Source: Bacteroidales bacterium (lineage in GTDB: Bacteria; Bacteroidota; Bacteroidia; Bacteroidales; VadinHA17). Taken from it: DNA of 64,000 nt. Positions within the stretch are counted from its first letter, which is position 1; each line of letters begins with the position of its first letter. The translations under genes were made by a program, and so were the position numbers. The stretch spans positions 62,001 through 126,000 of the forward strand of contig WXFD01000013.1 of assembly GCA_009877105.1 (NCBI GenBank). The letters run 5' to 3'. Shown piece by piece: positions 1 through 8,637 of the stretch. The notes beneath the pieces were generated by a model, which saw only the letters and a program-made list of their open reading frames with translations, searched no databases and had not been told where the DNA came from.

Positions 1-100
1 AATTTTCAACCGGGCTTGCGAGCTCGACAAAGTCAATCATGTGCGGTTCCCTTCCCGACGGGTCAGGCGGGCATCATACCATTAAAATCAAAATTATATT
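1..100. other. window edge upstream of susD, no gene recognised
   Basis: SusD genes normally follow a susC TonB-dependent transporter gene, so this stretch could hold its 3' end. Two forward frames stay open from the edge and close at 83-85 and 102-104, but neither gives the usual SusC C-terminus (a beta-strand ending in an aromatic residue). I see no clear promoter or terminator here. Confidence 0.3.
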
Positions 101-1567
101 ATGATGAAAAAAATCATTATAATACTTACAGTACTGCTTTCACTTGGAAGCTGCAAGGGGTTTCTTGAGCAGGACCTGCGTTCGGAACTGAACTATGACA
201 ATTATTTTCTCGCAGAAAAGGACCTGGTAAGCTTTGCTGACGGCATGTTCGGTGGTCTGATCACCTGGACCTGGACCGGAGGTGGTTTGTTCTTTAATAA
301 CTATTGGGTATTGCAGGACCTTGCATCCGACAATTGCTATGAAACCGGGCCTTCCATCGACATGCTTGACCTTTCACAATTTACCTTCGACGAGAATAAT
401 GCTACGGTATATTATATCTGGGTGGGCTGCTATGAAGTTATAAACTCAACCAATGTTTTGCTCGAGGAGTCAGAGAATATCCAACATTATTCCAGGCCGG
501 AGATAAAGGATCACCTCCGGGGAGAGGCATATTTTCTCCGGGGAATGCTTTATTTTGATCTTGTCAGGCTGTTCGGCGATATCCCGCTGCAGCTCTTTTC
601 AACCAAAACAGCTGCAGAGACCCAGATTCCCAGGACCCCGGTGGCAGAAGTCTATGAAAGCATTATAAGTGATCTTGAGAAAGCAGAACAGCTGCTAAGG
701 ATCAACCCTTTTCCCAACAGGGTTCAGGGAATGCCCACCAGCCTTGCTGCATCAGCCCTGCTGGCAAAGGTTTACCTGACCCGGGGTGCACTGACCAATA
801 ATGCCGGTGATTTCAATCTTGCCAAAACCAGCCTTGAAAAGGTTATCGGGAATTACACTCTTGAACCCGAGTATGCTGACATTTTCAAGCTGAAAAATGC
901 TAATGCCGGTGAGATAATCTGGGCCGTCAATTTCAGCGGAACACTGGGTGAAGGCTGGACAACAAACCAGTTCATTGTGCGCCTCATGCCCACCACGGTC
1001 GCGGCAAACGGAACCCGCAACGGACAAGGATGGGAGCGCCCGCTGGACATACTTTACAACAGCTTCGCACCAGGCGATAAAAGAAAGGCAGCAACTTTCA
1101 TAACAGAATTTGAAGGTGAGATTTTCAACGGACCCTATATCAGGAAGTACTGGGACCAGGAAGCAGAAGGAGGAAGACAGAACGGGGAGTCTGATGCCGA
1201 CTTTATTTATCTTCGCTATTCCGACGTGCTTCTGATGTATGCGGAGGTCCTTAACGAAATTAATAACGGGCCCACTGCTGAAGCCTATAATTCCATAAAT
1301 GCAATCCGCAACAGGGCCGGATTGGATGACCTTGCCGCCGGACTGGATTACCAGGCTTTCAAGGATGCCCTGCTGCAGGAAAGACAATGGGAATTTGTCA
1401 TGGAGGGTCACAGATGGTTCGACCTGGTAAGGATGGGAAAGCTGTTTGAACGTATCCGCATAGCTAAGCCCACAGCCAACATACAGCCACATCATATCCT
1501 TTTCCCGATACCCCAGAAAGAGAGGTACCTTAACCCGAACCTTACTCAGAATAACGGTTATAATTAA
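101..1567 (+). CDS. SusD/RagB-family outer-membrane glycan-binding lipoprotein
   Basis: This is a SusD/RagB-like lipoprotein, the surface partner of a SusC TonB-dependent transporter that binds oligosaccharides and caps the transporter. The first 20 residues are a signal peptide ending in a lipobox (LGSC), with Cys18-19 region as the lipid site. The fold signature is visible in the TPR-like helices (AYFLRGMLYFDLVRLFGD near residue 145) and in the C-terminal ERQWEFVMEGHRWFDLVRMGK motif region typical of the family. At 488 residues it is slightly shorter than many relatives. Two ATGs sit in tandem at 101 and 104 and either could be used. It begins the glycan block that runs to about 11 kb. The substrate cannot be read from the sequence. 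Confidence 0.93.
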   Translation: MMKKIIIILTVLLSLGSCKGFLEQDLRSELNYDNYFLAEKDLVSFADGMFGGLITWTWTGGGLFFNNYWVLQDLASDNCYETGPSIDMLDLSQFTFDENNATVYYIWVGCYEVINSTNVLLEESENIQHYSRPEIKDHLRGEAYFLRGMLYFDLVRLFGDIPLQLFSTKTAAETQIPRTPVAEVYESIISDLEKAEQLLRINPFPNRVQGMPTSLAASALLAKVYLTRGALTNNAGDFNLAKTSLEKVIGNYTLEPEYADIFKLKNANAGEIIWAVNFSGTLGEGWTTNQFIVRLMPTTVAANGTRNGQGWERPLDILYNSFAPGDKRKAATFITEFEGEIFNGPYIRKYWDQEAEGGRQNGESDADFIYLRYSDVLLMYAEVLNEINNGPTAEAYNSINAIRNRAGLDDLAAGLDYQAFKDALLQERQWEFVMEGHRWFDLVRMGKLFERIRIAKPTANIQPHHILFPIPQKERYLNPNLTQNNGYN

Positions 1568-1758
1568 AAATCATGACAGCAGTTCAACCTGGTTTCAATT
1601 CACATGGCAGGATCCGGCAACGGTATTACAACGGCGGGAAAAATCTCCGGCCGCGACATTACTGCTCCGTACTGAACAGGATCCCGGAAAACCGGCCTCC
1701 CAGGCGGAACTGAAATAGGAATGTTTGCAAAAAATATAAACCTTAATTAACGACCGAC

Positions 1759-4098
1759 ATGAAGAAACCGATCCTAATCATGGTCCTTCCGGTGGTAATG
1801 ATCCTTGCAACTTGCAAAAGTCATACAAATGATCAGTCTTCACCGTACAATACCATACCGTCGCTCGACGAACTGTCAGCATTCTGGGTATCAACCGACA
1901 CCGTTGAAATGGAGCCTTCCATAAGAAACTTTCGCGGACAGGCTCTGCTGAACAGGGACATGACATCGATAAGCTGGTTTGTTTCCGCGCCATTCTCCGG
2001 CGGATACCACAGCGGAACCCTGAGGATAAACGGCAAGACACCGAAAGTAAACTCATGGCGCTGGCAGCCTTACCAGGGACTAAGGAAGGGTTCCCACGAC
2101 AATCTTGAGATCCTCAGCTCTACGCGGATGCTTTTTGATAAGGATGCAATTATGTGGGAAGTGGAGATAACCAATAAGGACACCATCGCACGGGAAATCA
2201 GTCCCGAACTTGATCTTATCGGATTTGTCAGCAAATTCGGCGGAGACTGGCAATGGTGGTATCCGTATCCAAGCATGTCGGGCACGGTCACAAACCGTAA
2301 TGAGGAAGTTGAAAATATCAGGGAGCACCTTGGTGAACAGGTATTTGAAAAAGAGGGTCTGTCATGGGAGCTGGTCAACGGCAAGCCGATGCTTCAGAAG
2401 GTTCTGATGAAATGGCCGAGCGATGAGGAAATAATGAACAGCGCTAAATTCACAACCTCAGTTGAAAACAACGTCATTTATATTCGGGACACAGAATCAG
2501 AAGCAATAACTTCATTTTCAGTTGTTACCGCTCCTGATCAGATCTCCCCGAAGAAATGCGGCGCCACAGTGTCATGGAAATTCAGGATGGAGCCCGGCGC
2601 AACCCGAAAGATCAGGTACCTCATGTCTTACGGAGACAACCATGAAATAATAAAACAAAATGTTCTGGAATGGTCTGCCGGTTTTGAAGGCTATTTCAGG
2701 GGAATCAAGGACAGCTGGGAAGAAAAATGGAAATCCATTTTCCAACCGGGCAATTCATTTATTTCAGGATGCTTTCCCGTCCTGGAAACTGGCGATCTGT
2801 CGGCCCGGAAAGTTTATTATACAAGTCCCCTGACGATGCTTTACATGACAAATACCAATCTTCCGCAGCACAGTAAGGTGTTTCTCACGGGCGGGCCGCG
2901 CTGGGGCGCATCCATCACCTTTTTCTGGGATATCACATTGTGGTCAACACTATGGGCAGTCGTTGATCCCGTGATGATGAAGGAGCACATATCCTCATGG
3001 ATATTGATCGATCCAAGCAAATATTACGGAATGGATAATTTTGGAGGCAAGGGTGTGGGAAATGGATATTCTGCAAATTACTGGGCCCTGTTCCAGATGA
3101 TCCGCGACTATATTGCCGTCACCGGTGATTATGCCTTTCTTGATGAAACCATCGGTAACGGGACCGTTCTGCAACATCTTGATGACTACGCAATGAACTG
3201 GGAAAGGATCTCCCTCTATGGTACTGAGGGTTGCACAGATGATATCTACAAACTTGCCGATTTCGGTGACGATGAATGGAACCTTCTCGAATGTGTTCCT
3301 ACCTACAAGCATATAGTGCCGTCATTCAATATCGGCTATGCCTGGATGATGCGTGAGGCTGCCAAGCTCCATCTGCATCGGGGCGAACGGCAGAAAGCAG
3401 ATTCACTGAATACCCTGGCTACGGAAATGATCGGGCGCATTCTTAAGCTTTATGCAGGCAACGGTGTCTGGAACAGCCTTTACCCGGGGAACAAAACGAT
3501 CCAGGTCAGGCATTGCCTTGATTTTGCCTTTTTCGGCAAATACATCCCCGATGATATTCCTGCCGCCATAAAGAGCGAGATGCTTGAATTCCTGTATAAC
3601 GAACTGATCACGGATCATTGGATGAGGGCACAGTCACTCAGTGATCCTGCCGCCGACAAATCGGACCGGGCTGATCACGGGCCGTTCGGTGCGTTCGACG
3701 GTTGGCCGGTGGATATTATGGATGCTCTCACACAAATGGGTTATCCGGAAAAGGCACTTAACTTCTATCACGCTGTTGAGCCTGTCACAAATGAAGGAAT
3801 ATGGGCCCAGGCCCATGAATTATGGGGAGAAAATAAAACCAACAAAAAGGCATTGGTCAGAATAGCCGAACGTGACTGGTGCAACAGGGAATCATCGTCA
3901 GGTGTCGCATTTGCCCAGACCATGCTCAAGGACTTCTTCGGATTCTATCCCGATCTCAACGGTACGGTGATCAAACCACCCAAGGACTTCACTTTCGACG
4001 GACGCATGCATCATGTATATTACAGGAATGAATACTATACCATTGAATACAAATCGGGAAAACCGGTTATGATCAGGGAGAGGAACCGGAAGCAATAA
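1759..4098 (+). CDS. six-hairpin (alpha/alpha)6 glycoside hydrolase-like lipoprotein
   Basis: The 779-residue protein starts with a lipoprotein signal (lipobox LATC, Cys19). The first half is a beta-sandwich-like region rich in Trp and Tyr. The second half, from about residue 370, reads as an (alpha/alpha)6 toroid of the GH63/GH37/GH95 superfamily, with GGPRWGASITFFWDITLW and later GPFGAFDGWPVDIMDAL as the segments most like catalytic-barrel motifs. The exact GH family is not clear to me. It lies 190 bp after susD and 11 bp before the next gene, so it is probably co-transcribed with the propeller proteins. Likely role: exported cleavage of oligosaccharides bound by the SusCD pair. The acid Asp/Glu pair would need alignment to place. 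Confidence 0.65.
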   Translation: MKKPILIMVLPVVMILATCKSHTNDQSSPYNTIPSLDELSAFWVSTDTVEMEPSIRNFRGQALLNRDMTSISWFVSAPFSGGYHSGTLRINGKTPKVNSWRWQPYQGLRKGSHDNLEILSSTRMLFDKDAIMWEVEITNKDTIAREISPELDLIGFVSKFGGDWQWWYPYPSMSGTVTNRNEEVENIREHLGEQVFEKEGLSWELVNGKPMLQKVLMKWPSDEEIMNSAKFTTSVENNVIYIRDTESEAITSFSVVTAPDQISPKKCGATVSWKFRMEPGATRKIRYLMSYGDNHEIIKQNVLEWSAGFEGYFRGIKDSWEEKWKSIFQPGNSFISGCFPVLETGDLSARKVYYTSPLTMLYMTNTNLPQHSKVFLTGGPRWGASITFFWDITLWSTLWAVVDPVMMKEHISSWILIDPSKYYGMDNFGGKGVGNGYSANYWALFQMIRDYIAVTGDYAFLDETIGNGTVLQHLDDYAMNWERISLYGTEGCTDDIYKLADFGDDEWNLLECVPTYKHIVPSFNIGYAWMMREAAKLHLHRGERQKADSLNTLATEMIGRILKLYAGNGVWNSLYPGNKTIQVRHCLDFAFFGKYIPDDIPAAIKSEMLEFLYNELITDHWMRAQSLSDPAADKSDRADHGPFGAFDGWPVDIMDALTQMGYPEKALNFYHAVEPVTNEGIWAQAHELWGENKTNKKALVRIAERDWCNRESSSGVAFAQTMLKDFFGFYPDLNGTVIKPPKDFTFDGRMHHVYYRNEYYTIEYKSGKPVMIRERNRKQ

Positions 4099-4109
4099 TA
4101 TAATTAATA

Positions 4110-5528
4110 ATGTATACCGTGCTCAGCAAACTGAAACTATTTCTTTACCCTGTTAAACAGCTTTTAATTCCCGGATTCATATTCGGCCTTGCTGTTGTGC
4201 CTTACAGTATCCCGGCACAGGAAGTGGTCCGGGAAGCTATGGAGCATTTCTTGAAATTCAACAATGTGCCGGGAGGCTGGTTAGCAGCCGATGCAACCAT
4301 TTCCCTTCCCCTGCCCGACAATAACACCCTCTGGCTGTTCGGTGACAGTTTTATTGGAGAAAGGACCGGGGAATACAGCATCAATCCGGGGAAATCCCGA
4401 TTCATAAATAACTCAGCCATACTTGAGACGGGAAATGAAATGAAAACCTTATATGCAGGCACTCCTGCAAACCCGTCGTCGTTCATTCCCGGAGAGGGAA
4501 AAGACATTTTCTGGCCTGAGCATGCTGTCATTGAAAATGATACGGTTAAGATCTTTGCTGTCAGGATAAAACCCGGGAATACCGGGGTACCAGGCTTCAA
4601 TTTCATTGTGGGAACAACATACAAGGCCTCGTTCAGGTATCCCGGTTTTGAATACATCTCAACAACTCCGTTCAAATCCGTGACTGACTCTTCTTTCAGG
4701 TTCGGCGCCTGCGTCATTAAAAGCGGTGATCATACCTATATTTTCGGGGTGAAAGATACAACGTCGGGGCAATACACCTATCCGCTTCCTTACCTCGCCC
4801 GGGTATCGGAAACCATTGAAGAACCGTGGGAGTTTTATGCAGGGCCCGACACCTGGTCACGTAACATCGCCGATGCCGTACCTGTCGGGAACCGGCCGAT
4901 GAGTGAATCATTCTATGTATATGAAAGAAACGGCAGATTTTACCTGTTGATGCATGAAATATGGCTTGTTGGCGAGCTATGGATCCTTGAAGCCGACAAA
5001 ATCACCGGACCCTGGAACACCAGGGCTGCCGGTGGCATTGAAAACCGGTTTGCGGTTATTACCAAGCCAAAGACAAATATAACCTATAATCTGTTTGCCC
5101 ATCCGCAGTTCCGGGAAAACGGCGAAATCCTCATTTCCTTCAATGTAAACACCACAAACTTCAATTCTATTTACAGTGATACGAGGAATTACCGGGGCCG
5201 TTTCTTCTGGCTCGATCCGGAAGCTGCAGTTGCAGTGACAAAACCTGATACCATTAAGCTTTTCAATACCCCGGTTGCTGTCGACCCCGTGCCAGACGAT
5301 AATACTCATGCCAGAATTATTTATCACCCTGCAACAGGAATAATTCATATACGGAACGTCAATACCCCTTCAATGCTAAGTATTTACGGTCTTGACGGAA
5401 GACTGTACCTGTCTCGCATGATCAAAGCCGATACCGAAATAGATTGCAGCCGCTTCCCTGTTACACTGGTGATTGCACGCCTGAAATGGGACAGGGGTGT
5501 TGAAACCAGGAAGATTCTGTTAAGATAA
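4110..5528 (+). CDS. beta-propeller protein (DUF5005-like) with T9SS sorting domain
   Basis: An exported protein (hydrophobic segment about residues 18-36, PAQ cleavage-like end) built mostly of short beta-strand blades. The N-terminal signature GGWLAADATISLPL followed by LWLFGDSFIGE, and the later FAHPQF.ENGEILISFN, match the two paralogues at 8.6 and 9.9 kb and look like the DUF5005 family, whose fold recalls five-bladed glycosidase propellers. The last ~75 residues (HPATGIIHIRNVN..SIYGLDGRLYLS..IDCSRFPVTLVIA..ETRKILLR) match a T9SS type A C-terminal domain. Only this paralogue has that domain, so it is probably released or surface-attached by T9SS while the other two are lipoproteins. No catalytic assignment is safe. 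Confidence 0.7.
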   Translation: MYTVLSKLKLFLYPVKQLLIPGFIFGLAVVPYSIPAQEVVREAMEHFLKFNNVPGGWLAADATISLPLPDNNTLWLFGDSFIGERTGEYSINPGKSRFINNSAILETGNEMKTLYAGTPANPSSFIPGEGKDIFWPEHAVIENDTVKIFAVRIKPGNTGVPGFNFIVGTTYKASFRYPGFEYISTTPFKSVTDSSFRFGACVIKSGDHTYIFGVKDTTSGQYTYPLPYLARVSETIEEPWEFYAGPDTWSRNIADAVPVGNRPMSESFYVYERNGRFYLLMHEIWLVGELWILEADKITGPWNTRAAGGIENRFAVITKPKTNITYNLFAHPQFRENGEILISFNVNTTNFNSIYSDTRNYRGRFFWLDPEAAVAVTKPDTIKLFNTPVAVDPVPDDNTHARIIYHPATGIIHIRNVNTPSMLSIYGLDGRLYLSRMIKADTEIDCSRFPVTLVIARLKWDRGVETRKILLR

Positions 5529-5607
5529 AAAATGCCTTTTCACGTATCTCATGTGCAGGTCTGACTTCTCCGGATTTGCAGCACTGAAACGTCTTAAAGA
5601 AATCAAA

Positions 5608-5715
5608 TCATATGAAACCCACATGATACAAAATCACAAACAAGCATGAAAATAAAATTCATGCGGGTTCCATGTGAACCACTTAATCTTCAGTTGTATA
5701 AGTATTTATTTTCAG
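5608..5715 (+). promoter_or_regulatory. duplicated two-operator leader, copy A
   Basis: Bases 5611-5715 align without gaps to the reverse complement of 26142-26246, which lies before the GH20 gene: 64 of the first 70 bases and 27 of the last 35 agree, and both end directly at the start codon. Each copy has two palindrome-like sites. Here site 1 is 5608-5626 and site 2 is 5658-5678, in opposite orientation, 51 bp centre to centre. A working consensus is TCATGTGGSTTYCATATGA. The intervening 30 bp are A-rich. No TAnnTTTG box is evident, so the promoter itself is not placed. Likely binding sites of a sugar-responsive regulator (LacI-like or other); the class is inference. Confidence 0.7.
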
Positions 5716-8604
5716 ATGAAAAAATATATCCTGCTGTTCGCTTTGATTTCATCGGCTGCAGTACTTTCAGCACAGAAACAATCAATGGAGCCGGTTGACT
5801 ATGTTGATCCGCTCATGGGTACTTCCTCTCCGCAATGGACGCTTTTCCCGGGAGCATCCACGCCATCAGGAATGGTGAAAATCAGTCCGGATAACCAGTT
5901 AGCCGGCTGGAAAGCAGGATACGATTATAATATAGAAAGTATAGCCGGCTTCTGTCATATCCATTCAAGGACCATGGGAGGGCTTCTTGTCATGCCTGTT
6001 ACAGGCAGACTTAATATCTTCCGGGGAAGCCCGGAGGATCCGGATTCCGGTTACCGCTCAAGATTCAGTCACCGGAACGAAAAAGCACAACCAGGCTATT
6101 ATTCGGTCATTCTGGATGATTATAATATAAAAGCCGAACTAACATCAACCACAAGGGCTGCATTCCAGAAGTATACCTATCCTGAAAGCGACACTGCCCG
6201 GCTGCTCATCGATCTAAAGATCCCTACCAGCCATGGGTATGAGATTACCGGAGCCGGTATCAGGAAAGTAAGCAGCACGGAGATAGCCGGTTTTTCAATC
6301 CAGCAAAGCCTGATGGGTGCAGAAGCCAACAGATATACAATTCATTTTGTGATTCGCCTCAGCAAACCTTTTAAATCATTCAATGGATGGATTGGAGACA
6401 GGATCCTCCGCAATGCGGAAGAGATCAACCTGTCGTATGAAGACAAGGGAATTGGCGTATTTCTTGATTTCAGTACCAAAGATGGCGAAGAGATACTTGT
6501 TCAGTCGGGCCTGTCACTTGTGAGTGTGGATCAGGCCAGGCTTAACCTTGAAACCGAGCTAGGGCCGTTTGCATGGGACTTCACTTCAGTCAGGGAAAAA
6601 AGCAGGGATGAATGGAACAGGCTTCTGAAAACCATATTGGTGGAAGGTGGTGATGAAGAGAACCTGAAGCTGTTCTATACCTCATTGTATCGGGCGTTTG
6701 CCGGACAAACCACATGGAGCGATGTTAACGGCATGTATGTTGACATGGATGAGAAAGTGCAGGTCCCTGGCAACCCTGATTATCCTGTTTACGGATGTGA
6801 CCCTCCGGGTGCAGGGGCCATTGCCCTTTTCCAGCTCAGGAATCTGTGCCAGCCTGATCTGTCCAACAAGTGTGTGCTTTCATTGCTGGAAACCGGTCAG
6901 AAAGGAGGATGGCTGCCTGAAGCTGCGGAGGGAGTGGAATATCCGGCAACGCCGGTGGTTTCATACGGGATCCCGATGATGGCAAGCGCCTACCAACAGG
7001 GTATCCGCAACTATGACACAAGCATGATGTACAAGGCTGTCGTCCATGACCTGAGTGTCGCGGGAGCTCCTCACCGGGGCGGGGGATTTGCCGGTGTAGT
7101 GTATCTCGAACCTTATCTTAAAACGGGTATTGCAGGAGGAACCGCCGACTCAGCTGCCATTACCTGCGGATATTCCTTCACTGACTGGACAGCTGCACAA
7201 ATGGCGAAAAGATCAGGTAATATTCCGGACTTCAGGACATTTACAAAAAGAGCTTTCAATTATAAAAATGTACCTCCCCGGGAGAACAAGCCCTTGTCTG
7301 CTTTTGTCCCGCATGATGTTAATGGACTGCTGATCTCTTCCGGCCGCGAAAACTTCATCCGAAAGCTGGAAGAAAGCATCGATAGTTCCCTGAAGTCCGG
7401 CTGCTCCGGTATGACCAGTCCCGACCTGATAAAAGCTTTCCTGTATTCGGGCGATTACAGAACGGAACAACATCCTCTGCAGGCTGCATGGCTTTTCAAT
7501 TATACCGGTCAGCCATGGCTGACCCAGAAACTGACACGTGATATCATGACGGAATACAGGTCAGGAAAGGCAGGAGCATTCAATCCGTGCATTGACCCCG
7601 CCCAGGCAGGAGCATTATTTGTTATGAGCGCCATAGGGCTTTTTCAGACCGATGGCGGTACCTCTGCCGAGCCTTTTTATGAGATTGGCAGTCCACTTTT
7701 TGAGAAAATAACCATCCGTCTGGATAATAAATACTATCGCGGAAATGAATTTGTAATCAAAACAGTGAATAATTCTGCCGAAAACAAATATATCCGCAGG
7801 GCCTCGCTAAACCGCACCGTCCTGAACAAGCCATGGTTCAGGCAGGCAGACCTGGCCGCAGGGGGCATGCTTGAACTTGTAATGGGGCCGGTACCAAACC
7901 TGAAATGGGGGAGCAATCCCGCCGACTCACCACCCTCTATGAGCACCCGGCTGACCCCGGAGGAAACTAAAACAATTATGGCCTACGATAAATATGCCGA
8001 GGACCTGGCAGCCTGGAACCAGGCACTCAGGGCATACTACTACCACAAAAAAGAACATTTTGAGAGCCTGCCAAACACCCCAAACGAGATTATATTCCTG
8101 GGAAACAGCATCACTGACAACTGCGAATGGTGGGAGCTTTTCAGTAATCCCAACATCAAGAACAGGGGTATAGGCGGCGACGATACCGACGGCATCCTCG
8201 AACGTCTTGATGAAGTCACTGAATCCAACCCGTCCAAAATATTCATCATGATCGGAACCAATGACCTGTCGAACGGGAAAAGTGTTGAATACATTGTTGG
8301 GAACTACAGGAGAATAATCGAACGCATAAGGCAATCGTCCCCGGGTACGAGGATCTATATCCAGAGTGTACTGCCCACGGATGACGGTATCCACTATACA
8401 CGCCGGAACACGGAAATAATCAGGATCAATGATCATCTTAAGGATATTGCGACTGAAAACGGATTGACATATATTGATCTTTTCAACATTTTCCAGACGG
8501 AAAATCACAAGCTGAACCCGCAATACAGCATTGACGGGCTGCATCTGAACGGCAGGGGTTATCTGTTATGGAAGGATGCAATAATAAAGTACGTTGAGGA
8601 ATAA
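5716..8604 (+). CDS. GH92-family alpha-mannosidase-like enzyme fused to an SGNH/GDSL hydrolase
   Basis: The start at 5716 gives a clean signal peptide (MKKYILLFALISS..LSAQ); the open frame extends 14 codons further upstream without one. Residues ~20-760 are GH92-like: YVDPLMGTSSPQ at the mature N-terminus, then KGGWLPE, and LFNYTGQPWLTQK plus FVMSAIGLF near the end of the barrel. The family's WDTFR-like stretch is replaced (VYGCDPPGAGAIALFQL) and the GNDD.G loop is altered (NPCIDPAQAGA), so exo-mannosidase activity is uncertain. Residues ~785-962 are an SGNH esterase with GNS (796-798), GTND (847-850) and the Asp940..His943 pair intact, pointing to sugar O-deacetylation. It is headed by a leader shared with the GH20 gene at 26.1 kb. 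Confidence 0.8.
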   Translation: MKKYILLFALISSAAVLSAQKQSMEPVDYVDPLMGTSSPQWTLFPGASTPSGMVKISPDNQLAGWKAGYDYNIESIAGFCHIHSRTMGGLLVMPVTGRLNIFRGSPEDPDSGYRSRFSHRNEKAQPGYYSVILDDYNIKAELTSTTRAAFQKYTYPESDTARLLIDLKIPTSHGYEITGAGIRKVSSTEIAGFSIQQSLMGAEANRYTIHFVIRLSKPFKSFNGWIGDRILRNAEEINLSYEDKGIGVFLDFSTKDGEEILVQSGLSLVSVDQARLNLETELGPFAWDFTSVREKSRDEWNRLLKTILVEGGDEENLKLFYTSLYRAFAGQTTWSDVNGMYVDMDEKVQVPGNPDYPVYGCDPPGAGAIALFQLRNLCQPDLSNKCVLSLLETGQKGGWLPEAAEGVEYPATPVVSYGIPMMASAYQQGIRNYDTSMMYKAVVHDLSVAGAPHRGGGFAGVVYLEPYLKTGIAGGTADSAAITCGYSFTDWTAAQMAKRSGNIPDFRTFTKRAFNYKNVPPRENKPLSAFVPHDVNGLLISSGRENFIRKLEESIDSSLKSGCSGMTSPDLIKAFLYSGDYRTEQHPLQAAWLFNYTGQPWLTQKLTRDIMTEYRSGKAGAFNPCIDPAQAGALFVMSAIGLFQTDGGTSAEPFYEIGSPLFEKITIRLDNKYYRGNEFVIKTVNNSAENKYIRRASLNRTVLNKPWFRQADLAAGGMLELVMGPVPNLKWGSNPADSPPSMSTRLTPEETKTIMAYDKYAEDLAAWNQALRAYYYHKKEHFESLPNTPNEIIFLGNSITDNCEWWELFSNPNIKNRGIGGDDTDGILERLDEVTESNPSKIFIMIGTNDLSNGKSVEYIVGNYRRIIERIRQSSPGTRIYIQSVLPTDDGIHYTRRNTEIIRINDHLKDIATENGLTYIDLFNIFQTENHKLNPQYSIDGLHLNGRGYLLWKDAIIKYVEE

Positions 8605-8637
8605 ACTGAAACCAATGACTTTGAGCAGGAATTAATC

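Noticed and set aside
1..100. GTGCGGTTC near the left edge recalling domain V of a group II intron
   Set aside because: The matching 5' half of the hairpin (GAGCCG-type) and the GAAA loop are absent, and no intron reverse transcriptase is in the window.
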